A program made the position numbers and the translations under genes. This document shows, in pieces, positions 37,346 through 46,743 of a stretch of DNA of 64,000 bases; position 1 is the first letter of the stretch; every line of letters starts with the position of its first letter. This stretch comes from Magnetovibrio sp. (GTDB taxonomy: Bacteria > Pseudomonadota > Alphaproteobacteria > Rhodospirillales > Casp-alpha2). The notes under the pieces were generated by a model that saw only the letters and a program-made list of their open reading frames with translations, searched no databases and was not told the DNA's origin. The DNA is taken from NCBI GenBank assembly GCA_002690705.1, contig NZFO01000007.1, forward strand, positions 39,555 through 103,554, in the 5' to 3' direction.

Positions 37346-39862
37346 ATGTTTACAAAACGTATGTTAATCGACGCTTCGCACGCAGAAGAGACGCGTGTTC
37401 TAGTCGTCAATGGAAATCGGTTAGAGGACTTCGATATCGAAGTCGAGTCCCGACGACCACTTAAAGGAAACATTTTTCTCGCAAAAGTAACGCGGGTCGA
37501 GCCATCTCTTCAGGCTGCTTTTGTAGATTTCGGTGGAAATCGGCACGGGTTTTTGGCATTCAGCGAAATTCACCCAGATTATTATCAAATCCCTGTTGCT
37601 GACCGCGAAGCCCTTCTTGCCGAGGGGCGAGTAGAATCGGCTGAGGCTGAAACCGAGGAACCGCTCTCTGATCATCAAGAAACTGTCGAGACCTTGGGTG
37701 GCGATGACTCAGAAGAGGTTGAAGTGCGCCGGCCCGCGGCACCACATCGGCGCTATAAAATTCAGGAGGTTATTAAACGTCGGCAAATTCTGCTGGTTCA
37801 GGCAGTCAAGGAAGAGCGCGGTACTAAAGGAGCAGCATTGACAACATACCTGTCGCTTGCTGGTCGATATTGCGTATTGATGCCCAATACAGACCGCGGC
37901 GGCGGAATTTCTCGCAAAATCAGTAACGTTTCAGATCGTAAAAAGCTCAAGAAAATCGTCAATGATCTCGGGATTCCGGAAGGAATGGCGGTTATCGTTA
38001 GGACTGCTGGAGCCGAACGGTCGCGCGCCGAAATCAGGAGGGACTACGATTATCTGCTCCGGCTTTGGAATCAGATCAGAGAATTGACCCTAGGGTCGAT
38101 AGCACCCGCTCTGGTTTATGAGGACGGCAACCTCATAAAGCGCTCGATCCGTGATCTCTATACAAAGGATATTGAGGAAGTTGTGGTCCACGGTGAAGAC
38201 GGCTATCGCATGGCCAAAGACTTTATGAAAATTTTGATGCCAAGCCATGCTAGAAAAGTCCAAAAATATAAAAACGTTGATACACCGCTAACCCACAACT
38301 ACCAAATAGACAATCAGCTCGAGGCAATTCACTCGGCCGAGGTCCACCTGAAGTCAGGTGGTTACATTGTTATCAGTCCAACTGAAGCTCTCGTCGCTAT
38401 CGACGTTAATTCAGGAAAAGCAACGAAAGAGCGCAATATTGAGGAGACAGCAGTTAAAACAAATATTGAGGCTGCCGAGGAAATTGCGCGGCATTTAAAG
38501 CTGCGAGATTTAGCCGGTTTAATAGTTATTGATTTCATTGATATGGAGATACATCGCAACCAAACTAAGGTAGAACGTGCCGTAAAGGAAGCTATGCGTT
38601 CCGACCGAGCGCGAATTCAAATCGGGCGAATTAGCCCATTTGGCTTGTTAGAATTATCGCGACAACGGCTGCGTCCTAGTTTGATCGAGACCAGTTCGGA
38701 GCCCTGCCCACACTGTCAAGGATCGGGGGTGCGCCGTTCAACAGAGACTACCGCAGTTGAGGTATTGCGTGCAGTTGAAGAGGAAGGAGTTAGCAATAGA
38801 GAAGGAGAAATGACGGTATTCGTGCCCACAGATGTTGCGCTTTATTTACTTAATCGCAAACGTGTGTCTATCGCTCAGTTAGAGGATCGATTTGAACTAA
38901 AAATTAACCTTGAAAATGACGATACTTTGATACCGCCAGCTCTGCGTATTGAACGGAACGGCGAAGTCGTTAATCTCGATAAAACTGTGAGTCAAATTAG
39001 CGCAGCAGAAGCGGACGGCGTTGAAGAAGGTAATTTAAAAAAGCGCCGTCGCCGTCGCTCCCGTCGGAAGAAACATGAAGAAGAGGAAACCGGTGTAGAT
39101 GGTGAACTTGAAACACCCAATCAAGCAATAGAAACCGGGGATGACAACAAGAACATCGAGGACATCGAGCTTGAAGAAAATGATAATACAAAGCGGCGGC
39201 GACGCGGACGGAGAGGCGGCCGGCGGCGCCGTCGGCAGTCAGAAGATGGCACCGATGCGGCTGAGTTAGTTAATGGCGCGAACTCTGCGGCAGGGAGTAT
39301 TGACAGTAACGATTCGGTGAAGACTGATATGTCGTCATCGAACAGCTTATCTCCAGTCGATACAGACCATTCTGTACACGAAACTTCTAAATTAGAGGAA
39401 GGGGGGGAGAAAAAAACCGAAAAGCCAACGAGGCGAGCGCGAAGTCACCGACAAAAAAAATCCACCACAATATCCGAAGACCCATCCGTAACGCCTAAGC
39501 AAAAGCGGCGTTCCCCCCGAAAAGGCGGAGAGAATACAACCAACTCCAAAAATCAAGAAGGTCTGGATGTTGCCGCGGGGGAACCATCTGCCGACAAGAA
39601 AATAGCGAGAGGAAGACGCGCTAAATCAAAGCACCCAATTATACCCCAAAAAAGTATCGATTCTAGTGAACACCAAGCCGAAACAAGCTCAGACGACAGC
39701 CAGGCTACAGCACATTTAAAAAAGTCTGCATCTAAAACGAAGACCACTAAAATAACCAACCCGACGCAGCAAGCCTCGGCAAAAACAACCGTTATCCAAG
39801 TAGGCGGCGACAACGAAGCTAAAACACTTACTAACCGTTCGGGTTGGTGGAATCGAGATTAG
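37346..39862 (+). CDS. rne: Ribonuclease E
   Basis: RNase E is the main endonuclease of RNA processing and decay and the scaffold of the degradosome. The S1 domain (about residues 35-165) carries an acidic insertion (ESAEAETEEPLSDHQ onward) typical of alphaproteobacteria. Catalytic aspartates are in LVAIDVNSGKAT and GLIVIDFIDM, and the zinc-link CPHCQGSG is near residue 453. The C-terminal half is disordered, with two arginine-rich RNA-binding clusters near 562-575 and 615-631. It ends in SGWWNRD, matching the GWW motif that docks PNPase in Caulobacter. Length (838) is normal for the class. Confidence 0.96.
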   Translation: MFTKRMLIDASHAEETRVLVVNGNRLEDFDIEVESRRPLKGNIFLAKVTRVEPSLQAAFVDFGGNRHGFLAFSEIHPDYYQIPVADREALLAEGRVESAEAETEEPLSDHQETVETLGGDDSEEVEVRRPAAPHRRYKIQEVIKRRQILLVQAVKEERGTKGAALTTYLSLAGRYCVLMPNTDRGGGISRKISNVSDRKKLKKIVNDLGIPEGMAVIVRTAGAERSRAEIRRDYDYLLRLWNQIRELTLGSIAPALVYEDGNLIKRSIRDLYTKDIEEVVVHGEDGYRMAKDFMKILMPSHARKVQKYKNVDTPLTHNYQIDNQLEAIHSAEVHLKSGGYIVISPTEALVAIDVNSGKATKERNIEETAVKTNIEAAEEIARHLKLRDLAGLIVIDFIDMEIHRNQTKVERAVKEAMRSDRARIQIGRISPFGLLELSRQRLRPSLIETSSEPCPHCQGSGVRRSTETTAVEVLRAVEEEGVSNREGEMTVFVPTDVALYLLNRKRVSIAQLEDRFELKINLENDDTLIPPALRIERNGEVVNLDKTVSQISAAEADGVEEGNLKKRRRRRSRRKKHEEEETGVDGELETPNQAIETGDDNKNIEDIELEENDNTKRRRRGRRGGRRRRRQSEDGTDAAELVNGANSAAGSIDSNDSVKTDMSSSNSLSPVDTDHSVHETSKLEEGGEKKTEKPTRRARSHRQKKSTTISEDPSVTPKQKRRSPRKGGENTTNSKNQEGLDVAAGEPSADKKIARGRRAKSKHPIIPQKSIDSSEHQAETSSDDSQATAHLKKSASKTKTTKITNPTQQASAKTTVIQVGGDNEAKTLTNRSGWWNRD

Positions 39863-39866
39863 AAAA

Positions 39867-41027
39867 TCAACGTTGCCAATTGATCAAAAGTTGAGTTGCG
39901 AGCGCAATCTCCGCTTCGCTTCGCGAAAAAGAGAACCTCATGAACCGGTGCCCACGACCGAGATCAAAATCAGTTCCTGGAGTGGCGGCTACGCCTGTTT
40001 CTGCCAACATGCGATGACAAAAATCAGCACTGTCATTGGTGAGCTCGCTAATATCCGCGTAGATGTAGAATGCCCCGTCAGCAGGCGCTAAGCGATTAAA
40101 GCCGGCTCGTGGTAACTCACGAAGAAGTAATTCTCGGTTAACGGAATACCGTGCCACATTTGCCTCCAATTCGTCCTTGCAATCGAACGCGAGCATTCCG
40201 GCATGTTGTGAAATAGTAGGAGGAGAGATAAATAAATTTTGTCCTAAACACTCCACAGACCTGATTAAATTGTTCGGTAATATCATCCAACCGAGTCTCC
40301 ACCCGGTCATGGAAAAATATTTTGAGAAACTATTGATTACGACAACGTCACGACCAAAGGCCAGTGCCGTTTGCGCTGCTTCACCGTAAGTAATGCCGTG
40401 ATAGATTTCATCAGATATAAGGCGAATACTATGGCGATTACAAAAAGCGACGAGGTCGCATAGTTCATCATTGGTCAACATAGTTCCCGCGGGATTGGAC
40501 GGACTAGCGACAATCAACCCTTGGATTGGCCCTCCTATATCAGCAAGCTTTTGCTCCAAGACGGGTCGGGTTGGTTGAAAATTAGTTGAGCTATCAGTTT
40601 GTATATCAATAACGTTAATACCCAAAGCAATGAGGATATTTCTATAAGCTGGATAGCCGGGACTAGCCAAAGCAACCCTATCACCCAAATCAAATGATGC
40701 CAGAAACGAGAGCACAAAAGCGCCAGATGAGCCCGTCGTTACCACGACATTGTCAGCCGCAACATCGAGGCCATATGTCTCGAAATAGTGCTGAGCGATA
40801 CGATAGCGCAGGGCCGGGATACCAAATGCATCAGTATACCCCATGTGATCCTTTTTCATAATGTCATGAAGTGCGTTAGTAACCCCAGCTGGCGCGCCAG
40901 TTCCGGGTTGCCCCACTTCCATGTGAACAACAGCGTCCCCGTTGGCTTCCAATCGATTGGCCTCGCGCATCACGTCCATTACAATAAAGGGCGGTATATT
41001 GCCTCTGGAGGATCTTTTTGGAGACAT
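39867..41027 (-). CDS. PLP aminotransferase, class I/II (aspartate aminotransferase-like)
   Basis: This is a fold-type I aminotransferase. The PLP lysine lies in NSFSKYFSMTGWRLGWM near residue 235, and substrate-carboxylate arginines fit the GHRFMRFSFSRS C-terminus. SPSNPAGTML and ISDEIYHGITYG are classical cofactor-contact segments. Length (386) is complete. Substrate cannot be fixed; aspartate, an aromatic amino acid or a related acceptor is possible. It starts 5 bases after the gamma-glutamyltransferase stop on the same strand, suggesting one transcript, and converges on rne with 4 bases between stops. Confidence 0.88.
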   Translation of the reverse strand: MSPKRSSRGNIPPFIVMDVMREANRLEANGDAVVHMEVGQPGTGAPAGVTNALHDIMKKDHMGYTDAFGIPALRYRIAQHYFETYGLDVAADNVVVTTGSSGAFVLSFLASFDLGDRVALASPGYPAYRNILIALGINVIDIQTDSSTNFQPTRPVLEQKLADIGGPIQGLIVASPSNPAGTMLTNDELCDLVAFCNRHSIRLISDEIYHGITYGEAAQTALAFGRDVVVINSFSKYFSMTGWRLGWMILPNNLIRSVECLGQNLFISPPTISQHAGMLAFDCKDELEANVARYSVNRELLLRELPRAGFNRLAPADGAFYIYADISELTNDSADFCHRMLAETGVAATPGTDFDLGRGHRFMRFSFSRSEAEIALATQLLINWQR

Positions 41028-41032
41028 TTAGA

Positions 41033-42703
41033 CTACGGCCTCTGCCCGGATTTGGTGGCGAACCCAAATCCACGTGGATCAGTTTCTACAAAGCAGTGCG
41101 TATTTTCACCCGGTACCCCGTTATCACAGAAAGCAACATTGACGCGAGAGAGCTCCTCAACCTCGAAAACCTTATGGCCACGCCTCCTCAAACTATTTAG
41201 GAAATTCATGTCCCCACCTTGTTCAACAAAGGTGACTTCACTCGTCTGATCCCGATAAACACGGTGTTTTCCCAAAATTTGTTTTTTAAGATTTACCTTG
41301 GCGTTGTGTGTTAAAGTCATAATAGTTTGCGCTAAGATCACTTGGCTCGCTGGGCCTCCAGACGCTGTCCCAACTAAATACGTTTTATTTCCGAAACGGC
41401 GGTCTGCCATAACGGCAGCGAGAGATAAGTCACGAAAACTGGGGTCCTTTGGAAAGTTTGCCAAAAAAAAACCCACCCCGGGGAGTATTATACCTGTCCC
41501 AAATGCGCCATTCATAGTGAGAGTGCAAGCGACGGCTCCTCCATTCACATCGATCACCACAAAACTGGTTGAGCCCGCAGCTTTGCCACTCGGACGATAA
41601 CTTAGCCCGCCTTCTGCAAGCCGGGTCAACTGTTTGGCGCGATATCCTCGCATTAAGTTTGCAGCGTAATCATCTCCCAATTGCGTGTAATTGGTCGTTT
41701 CAATTCGCCGTCCCTCACCTTTTCGGGTTACCTCTCTATCAAAACTTACGTTGTTGTAGCCGTTAGCGCCGTCAGCTGCCGCGCGCTGCGTCGCCTCTGC
41801 AATAAGATGCACCTGCTCGTTGATAGATAGTTCTTTAAAGCGGCCATCCGCCACGATAGCAGCAACCATCTTAGCTCCTAGAGTCCCAGAGGGTGTTCGT
41901 GGCATTAAGAAATGCAGGCTGGTCTCTCGCATAAAAGGGACTCGCACCGTAGTTCGCCACACTGGCACTGCTGCTTTCAGATCACGCATGGTAAGACCAA
42001 AGCCAAGTGCGCGCGCGCTCCTCGAGAATCGCTGGGCAAACTCACTGTTGTGCATCACACTTCCGCCGCGCGCGCGGATCAATGCAAGTGTCGCAGCTAA
42101 CTCCGGTTGGACCATTCTCTCACCTTCCGAAAGAACATTTCCTGTAACTGAGGTAAAACGCTGAATACCATCTTTCTCAGCTTTCTTCAGGACGTCGAAG
42201 CTTTGGCGCAATCGCTCCGAGAACGCCCTCGAAATCGGTTCCCCAAACCGTGCTAAATTCTCGGCTGGCCGCAACAGTTCGCGCCATTGAAATTTTCCAA
42301 ATTTAGCGTGCAATGCAAACATACCACGCGAGTTGCCTGGCACCATAACCCGCTTACCATCCCCCGAACTTGGTTGGCCTAAAAAATCTAATGTCTTTAC
42401 CTGCTGATCCCTCGAGTCCCTGACAAGACATGTTCCACCACCACCCAAACCTGCAGCAGAGGGCATTGTCACCGCTAGAGTAAAGTATAGAGCAACCGCT
42501 GCATCTGCCGCCGTTCCACCCGAAGTTAAAATGTCACGCCCAACTATTGCTGCTCTCGGCTCATCAGCAGCAACACCCCCAAAAAACCCCTCAACGTGCC
42601 CAACCTCGCCCAAAGGCACCTCTGATCCGCTATCCCCAAAAGGCATCGAAAAACAACCTGCCAGACTGCAACTGATGAGAATAAGGGTTAGCGTGCGTGC
42701 CAG
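41033..42703 (-). CDS. ggt: Gamma-glutamyltransferase, lipoprotein-like
   Basis: GGT cleaves the gamma-glutamyl bond of glutathione and similar compounds in the periplasm after cutting itself into two subunits. The family motifs GLGGGGTCLV, FLGQPSSGDG and TMNGAFGTGIILPGVG are present. The nucleophile position, normally threonine, reads serine in AAGSTSFVVID. A lipobox LAGC follows a hydrophobic stretch, indicating a lipoprotein. The start is uncertain. The frame is open to 42937. A TTG at 42823 has AGGA ahead but gives a 57-residue leader and overlaps the divergent gene. The coordinate used is a CTG that gives a normal lipoprotein leader but lacks a ribosome binding site. Confidence 0.8.
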   Translation of the reverse strand: MARTLTLILISCSLAGCFSMPFGDSGSEVPLGEVGHVEGFFGGVAADEPRAAIVGRDILTSGGTAADAAVALYFTLAVTMPSAAGLGGGGTCLVRDSRDQQVKTLDFLGQPSSGDGKRVMVPGNSRGMFALHAKFGKFQWRELLRPAENLARFGEPISRAFSERLRQSFDVLKKAEKDGIQRFTSVTGNVLSEGERMVQPELAATLALIRARGGSVMHNSEFAQRFSRSARALGFGLTMRDLKAAVPVWRTTVRVPFMRETSLHFLMPRTPSGTLGAKMVAAIVADGRFKELSINEQVHLIAEATQRAAADGANGYNNVSFDREVTRKGEGRRIETTNYTQLGDDYAANLMRGYRAKQLTRLAEGGLSYRPSGKAAGSTSFVVIDVNGGAVACTLTMNGAFGTGIILPGVGFFLANFPKDPSFRDLSLAAVMADRRFGNKTYLVGTASGGPASQVILAQTIMTLTHNAKVNLKKQILGKHRVYRDQTSEVTFVEQGGDMNFLNSLRRRGHKVFEVEELSRVNVAFCDNGVPGENTHCFVETDPRGFGFATKSGQRP

Positions 42704-42803
42704 CCAAATGTCAGTGAATTGACGGGAAGACCGGGCGAGACTAAATTGTTTACAGGGGGTGTCACAGCGCTCTTTGACACCTTTGATAATTGAATGTCGT
42801 GAT

Positions 42804-44186
42804 ATGACTCCTACTTTTCGCAATGTGTATATCCTATTTTTCAGCTTTTCCCTGATTGCATCATTTGCACACCATGCAGTTTTTAACTCTGCCTCCGCGC
42901 AAAGTTTGATCCGTGATACGGAAGTTGAAACTATCATCCGTTTTTACTCCACACCACTATTCCGTGCCGCCGGTCTTAAAGAAAGTAATGTTAAGATATT
43001 CATTGTAAAAGACAATTCATTGAATGCCTTTATAGCGGGAGGACAAAGGTTATTCATAAACACTGGCTTAATTCTTGCCAGTGAGACAGCCAATCAAATA
43101 ATTGGTGTTATCGCCCATGAGACCGGCCACATCTCAGGTGGACATTTATCTAGAATGCATAGCGCCTTGTCAAAAAATTCAACAGCCTCAGCACTCTCTC
43201 TCGTGCTGGGCGGGGCAGCAGCAATTGCAACTGGCCGCTCGGATGTGGGGGCAGCTATATTTTCCGGCGGACAGAACCTCGCTTTGAGGAACTTTTTATC
43301 TTACAGCCGAGTGCAGGAGGCTGCTGCTGATCAAGCGGCAACCCAGTTCCTTGATCAAACGAAAACTTCAGCAAGAGGTCTCCTAGAGTTTATGGAGAAA
43401 TTAGGCGACCAAGAATTGTTGAGCATAGGGCAGCAAGACCCCTACGTCCGCACACATCCTTTAACCCGTGAACGTATTGATACGATTGCAAACTTTGTGG
43501 AAAATTCCCCGTACTCAAATAAAAAAGACCCACCTTATATTGCCGGTCTACACCATCTAATGAAAGCTAAGATATTTGCATTCGTGCACCCTGCAGTTCG
43601 GACGTTTCAACGCTATAAAAAGAATGATAATTCGCTTCACGGCAGATACGCGCGAGCGATAGGCCTTTACCGACAAGGCAAACTAGATGATGCATTACAG
43701 CTGATGGATAGCTTAATCTCTGAGAAGCCAGCGAATCCGTATTTTCACGAATTACGCGGCCAAATGTTATTTGAAGGCGCACGGCTAGCAGAGTCACTCG
43801 CCAGTTATCGCATAGCGGTTAAGTTAATGCCTGGGTCAGCTCTTATTCGGCGCGATCTAGCTCGCGTTCAATTAGAATTAAACGAGCAACCACTAATTGA
43901 AGCGGCCGTTAAAAACCTTGAGGCAGCCCTCACTGTTGAGAGAGATTCTGCGTTTAACTGGCGCTTATTAGCTATTGCACACAGGAAAAATAACGATCAA
44001 GGCCGCAGTTCTTTGGCATTAGCGGAGGAAGCTCTCATAGAGAACAAACCCGAAAGCGCAAATTACCATGCTGGACGGGCGCTGAAACTTTTTCCACACG
44101 GGTCCCGAGAGTGGTTGCAAGGCGAAGATATTCGACTCGCCGCAAACGAACTTCGCAGTCGTGCCAAACAAAATCTGCAACAATGA
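42804..44186 (+). CDS. bepA: BepA-like periplasmic M48 metalloprotease with TPR repeats
   Basis: BepA-type proteases check outer-membrane protein assembly in the periplasm. A signal peptide (residues 1-32, ending NSASA) precedes the M48 domain. HETGH near residue 105 supplies the zinc ligands, and the glutamate in QEAAADQAA near 172 is the probable third ligand. From about residue 290 to the end, helical TPR-like repeats follow (ARAIGLYRQGKLDDALQLMD and similar). Upstream GTG and TTG starts in frame (42759 onward) add a non-signal extension and are less likely. It is translationally coupled to the next gene through ATGA. Confidence 0.88.
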   Translation: MTPTFRNVYILFFSFSLIASFAHHAVFNSASAQSLIRDTEVETIIRFYSTPLFRAAGLKESNVKIFIVKDNSLNAFIAGGQRLFINTGLILASETANQIIGVIAHETGHISGGHLSRMHSALSKNSTASALSLVLGGAAAIATGRSDVGAAIFSGGQNLALRNFLSYSRVQEAAADQAATQFLDQTKTSARGLLEFMEKLGDQELLSIGQQDPYVRTHPLTRERIDTIANFVENSPYSNKKDPPYIAGLHHLMKAKIFAFVHPAVRTFQRYKKNDNSLHGRYARAIGLYRQGKLDDALQLMDSLISEKPANPYFHELRGQMLFEGARLAESLASYRIAVKLMPGSALIRRDLARVQLELNEQPLIEAAVKNLEAALTVERDSAFNWRLLAIAHRKNNDQGRSSLALAEEALIENKPESANYHAGRALKLFPHGSREWLQGEDIRLAANELRSRAKQNLQQ

Positions 44187-44911
44187 TGTCAATTCTCTCA
44201 AAAACACGATGGAATTTGAGTCTTATCCCATTTATCTTGTTATTGGCATGCGAAAAGACAGATACGACCGTCGGACTGGATGGTGTACTGGCAGTTTTCA
44301 GCCCTAATCCTGCCAACGCAGTTTTGGGAGGCACCAGCAACTGGGTATTTGTCGGCAACAAAAGCGCGCTGGACCTAAGAAGTATAGATGAGAGCCGAAC
44401 GCCCGCTCTGGAAGTGTGGTCAACCCAATCAAGAGGCGCGGCCATCCGCCGGGTAAATGCACGACTTTTAGCAACACCTTTCTTAACTTGGCGATGGTCT
44501 GTAGGGGAGGGTGAGCCGCAACATCCAATACGCATTGTTATTGGATTTTCGAATAAAGCTGAAACCGAGAAAAAAGGGATGTTGAGTCGCGTAATTTGGG
44601 GTAATAATCCTCCGTCCTATTCCCGAACACTATCACTAATTTGGGGCGGCAGCGCATTGCTCCGCGGTTCACTTATCAGGGAGCGGCTCAGTCAGCCAAA
44701 TAAAATCAAAACTGTTCGATATGTAGTCCGCGGCGGAGAAGAAAATAGGGACAAATGGTGGTTAGAAAATCTGGATCTATCGCGCATTTACTCTATTGCT
44801 TGGCCTGATTCTGATATGGCGAAGACCCGCATTGTCTTTGTGGGTTTGAGTTCAACCGGCTCTAAAATACCAGAGCGCATGCGCATCATGGCGTTACGGT
44901 TATCACGTTGA
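44183..44911 (+). CDS. DUF3047 lipoprotein
   Basis: The protein belongs to the DUF3047 family of unknown function. The N-terminus MMSILSKTRWNLSLIPFILLLAC is a lipoprotein signal with LLAC as lipobox, so it is probably membrane-tethered in the periplasm. The family core is clear: LTWRWSVGEG, RIVIGFSN, LSLIWGG and the C-terminal IAWPDSDMAKTRI. ATG at 44183 overlaps the bepA stop as ATGA. Start choices further upstream (44111) would overlap bepA more deeply and lack the signal at the N-terminus. Tight coupling to bepA suggests a shared envelope role, which is inference. Confidence 0.8.
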   Translation: MMSILSKTRWNLSLIPFILLLACEKTDTTVGLDGVLAVFSPNPANAVLGGTSNWVFVGNKSALDLRSIDESRTPALEVWSTQSRGAAIRRVNARLLATPFLTWRWSVGEGEPQHPIRIVIGFSNKAETEKKGMLSRVIWGNNPPSYSRTLSLIWGGSALLRGSLIRERLSQPNKIKTVRYVVRGGEENRDKWWLENLDLSRIYSIAWPDSDMAKTRIVFVGLSSTGSKIPERMRIMALRLSR

Positions 44912-45051
44912 CGGCTGAGAATTAAACAGAGGCCTAGTCGGCCCTAACATTATAACTGCAATTGGTTCATAACACGATTTATAGGCATCTTTAGGGCTTG
45001 TAGTACCTTGAAAAAACATAAAGGATAATTTTTAAACCTCGGAGTTAATTA

Positions 45052-45819
45052 ATGTCCCCGTTATTTAGCCGTCTCACCACAGTTTTTATTATTACCCACT
45101 TGGTAATTGCGCTCAATTTGAGGTCTGCACCCACTTCGGCACATGAAAGTTTTTCGCAAGAACAAAAACAAGACATACAAAAAATTATTTATGATTTCAT
45201 CCAGGAAAATCCAGAAGCTATTCTTCTGGCTATTCAACGTCACCGAAAAAATACTGAGATTGCCGAGCTTGCGCGAACCCGGGCCGCGATCAAGAACAAG
45301 AATAAGGAATTGACCCGTGACGAGACCGATCCGGTCATCGGCAATCCAGCTGGTAACGTTACGGTTGTGGAATTTTTCGATTATCGCTGCGGATACTGTA
45401 AACAGATACTGCCAACCATCCAGAAACTACTCAAAAGCGACAAAAATCTGCGTTTAGTATACAAAGAATTTCCAATTCTCGGACCGGCCTCAATGTTAGC
45501 GTCGCGTGCTGCATTATCTGTGTGGCGCATCGCACCAGACAAATACCAGGCGTTTCACGAAGAGCTCATGTCATCTCGCAGCAGCATTAACCAGTCGATG
45601 GTCATGAATATTGCAAAAAAAATGGGTTTGAAAATAGATGTGTTGAAGCAGGTTATGGAGGACAAAAGCATCGATGCCAAAATTGCTTCAACATTTAAGC
45701 TTGCGGACTCGCTCGGCGTTAATGGTACGCCGGCTTTTGTGATTGGCGGTGAGGTCGTTCCCGGTGTTGCAGATATTGCAACTTTAAGGCGACTAATTTC
45801 CAAAGCTCGCAAAAATTAA
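45052..45819 (+). CDS. DsbA-family periplasmic thioredoxin-like protein (Com1-type)
   Basis: This is a secreted thiol-disulfide oxidoreductase. A signal peptide (about residues 1-30, ending APTSA) is followed by a helical dimerisation-like stretch and then the thioredoxin fold with the active site YRCGYCKQ near residue 113. The cis-proline region NGTPAFVIGG is also present. It resembles the ScsC/BcfH/Com1 group, which can act as isomerase or oxidase. CGGAG seven bases before the ATG makes the start secure. Length is 255. It converges on the PDZ protein with 29 bases between stops. Confidence 0.9.
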   Translation: MSPLFSRLTTVFIITHLVIALNLRSAPTSAHESFSQEQKQDIQKIIYDFIQENPEAILLAIQRHRKNTEIAELARTRAAIKNKNKELTRDETDPVIGNPAGNVTVVEFFDYRCGYCKQILPTIQKLLKSDKNLRLVYKEFPILGPASMLASRAALSVWRIAPDKYQAFHEELMSSRSSINQSMVMNIAKKMGLKIDVLKQVMEDKSIDAKIASTFKLADSLGVNGTPAFVIGGEVVPGVADIATLRRLISKARKN

Positions 45820-45848
45820 GCACTACAATTATTTGTGCGATGGATGTT

Positions 45849-46595
45849 TTATTTAACCGGCAGCATCATAAACTCATATCCATTTGGGCGCCCGACAAGA
45901 ATTAGCATCTTGTCCAAACCTGACACTTTTGCGGCATCATACGCCAAGCGGACCTGCATAGGGTCCCAAACTGGGGTCTGATTCACCTGAATAATCACAT
46001 TTCCACTATCAAGTAGCATTTTATTTTGTACTTTTTGATCAATCAATGTGACCAAAACGCCGGTTAAATTCCATGGTACTTTGAAATGCCCTCTCATTTT
46101 TGGTGTAATTGCCGCAAGCGTGATGCCAATCTCGCTAAAACCGATTACACTCTCTGTGAGGACCTCTCGCGCTGGCGGCTTTTTACCAAGTCTGAGTCGT
46201 AATTGCTTTATGCCTCCGCGACGCCTCACAATTAACTTTACTGTTTGTCCCGGGCTTGTGATGCTAATTTCTTCTATCAAACGTCCCAGAGTATCGATCT
46301 TAGTTTTGTTCAGTTGCAAAAGTATGTCGCCACGTTCAACGCCCGCCATATTTGCTGGGCCTCCCAATTCCACATCCCGAACCAAAACACCACCCTTTAG
46401 TTTTAAGCCTAACGCATTGGCAGTGACTGCCTTCATACCTTGTACTTGCATGCCGGAATATCCAACTTCTGAAGCCAATGTTACAGATAATGATGCAGCG
46501 ACATAGATAGCTAACGTGAGAACAAAAAAACGAAATCTAAACACCAACACAGCAACAATACCCTTGTTCCAAAACCAAGTCGCGAGCTTACTCAC
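45849..46595 (-). CDS. Membrane-anchored tandem PDZ protein without protease domain
   Basis: The N-terminus has a hydrophobic segment (about residues 14-40, ending SVTLAS) that is a signal anchor or signal peptide. Two PDZ-like units follow. The first, about 50-140, has GVLVRDVELGGPANMAGVERGDILLQLN. The second, about 155-245, has GVLVTLIDQKVQNKMLLDSGNVIIQVN and is more diverged. The arrangement is that of the C-terminal half of DegP/HtrA, but there is no serine protease domain and no upstream frame for one. It could be a substrate-binding adaptor or a remnant of an htrA gene. Confidence 0.75.
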   Translation of the reverse strand: MSKLATWFWNKGIVAVLVFRFRFFVLTLAIYVAASLSVTLASEVGYSGMQVQGMKAVTANALGLKLKGGVLVRDVELGGPANMAGVERGDILLQLNKTKIDTLGRLIEEISITSPGQTVKLIVRRRGGIKQLRLRLGKKPPAREVLTESVIGFSEIGITLAAITPKMRGHFKVPWNLTGVLVTLIDQKVQNKMLLDSGNVIIQVNQTPVWDPMQVRLAYDAAKVSGLDKMLILVGRPNGYEFMMLPVK

Positions 46596-46743
46596 AGATT
46601 CCTAGGGTGACAACATCTCCCTGAAACCAATAAAAATTCTACCAATGCCCTTGCCTATTCCCGAACCCCGCGATACTCATCCCATGGTGAGGTAACATGA
46701 ACCTTATCCTGAATTTTCGGCGCCAATTAGAACGAGAGGTACC

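Noticed and set aside
37105-37464. 119-codon frame in the rne leader
   Set aside because: Runs into the rne coding region in another frame; its arginine-rich end is a shadow of rne, and the region is better explained as a structured leader.
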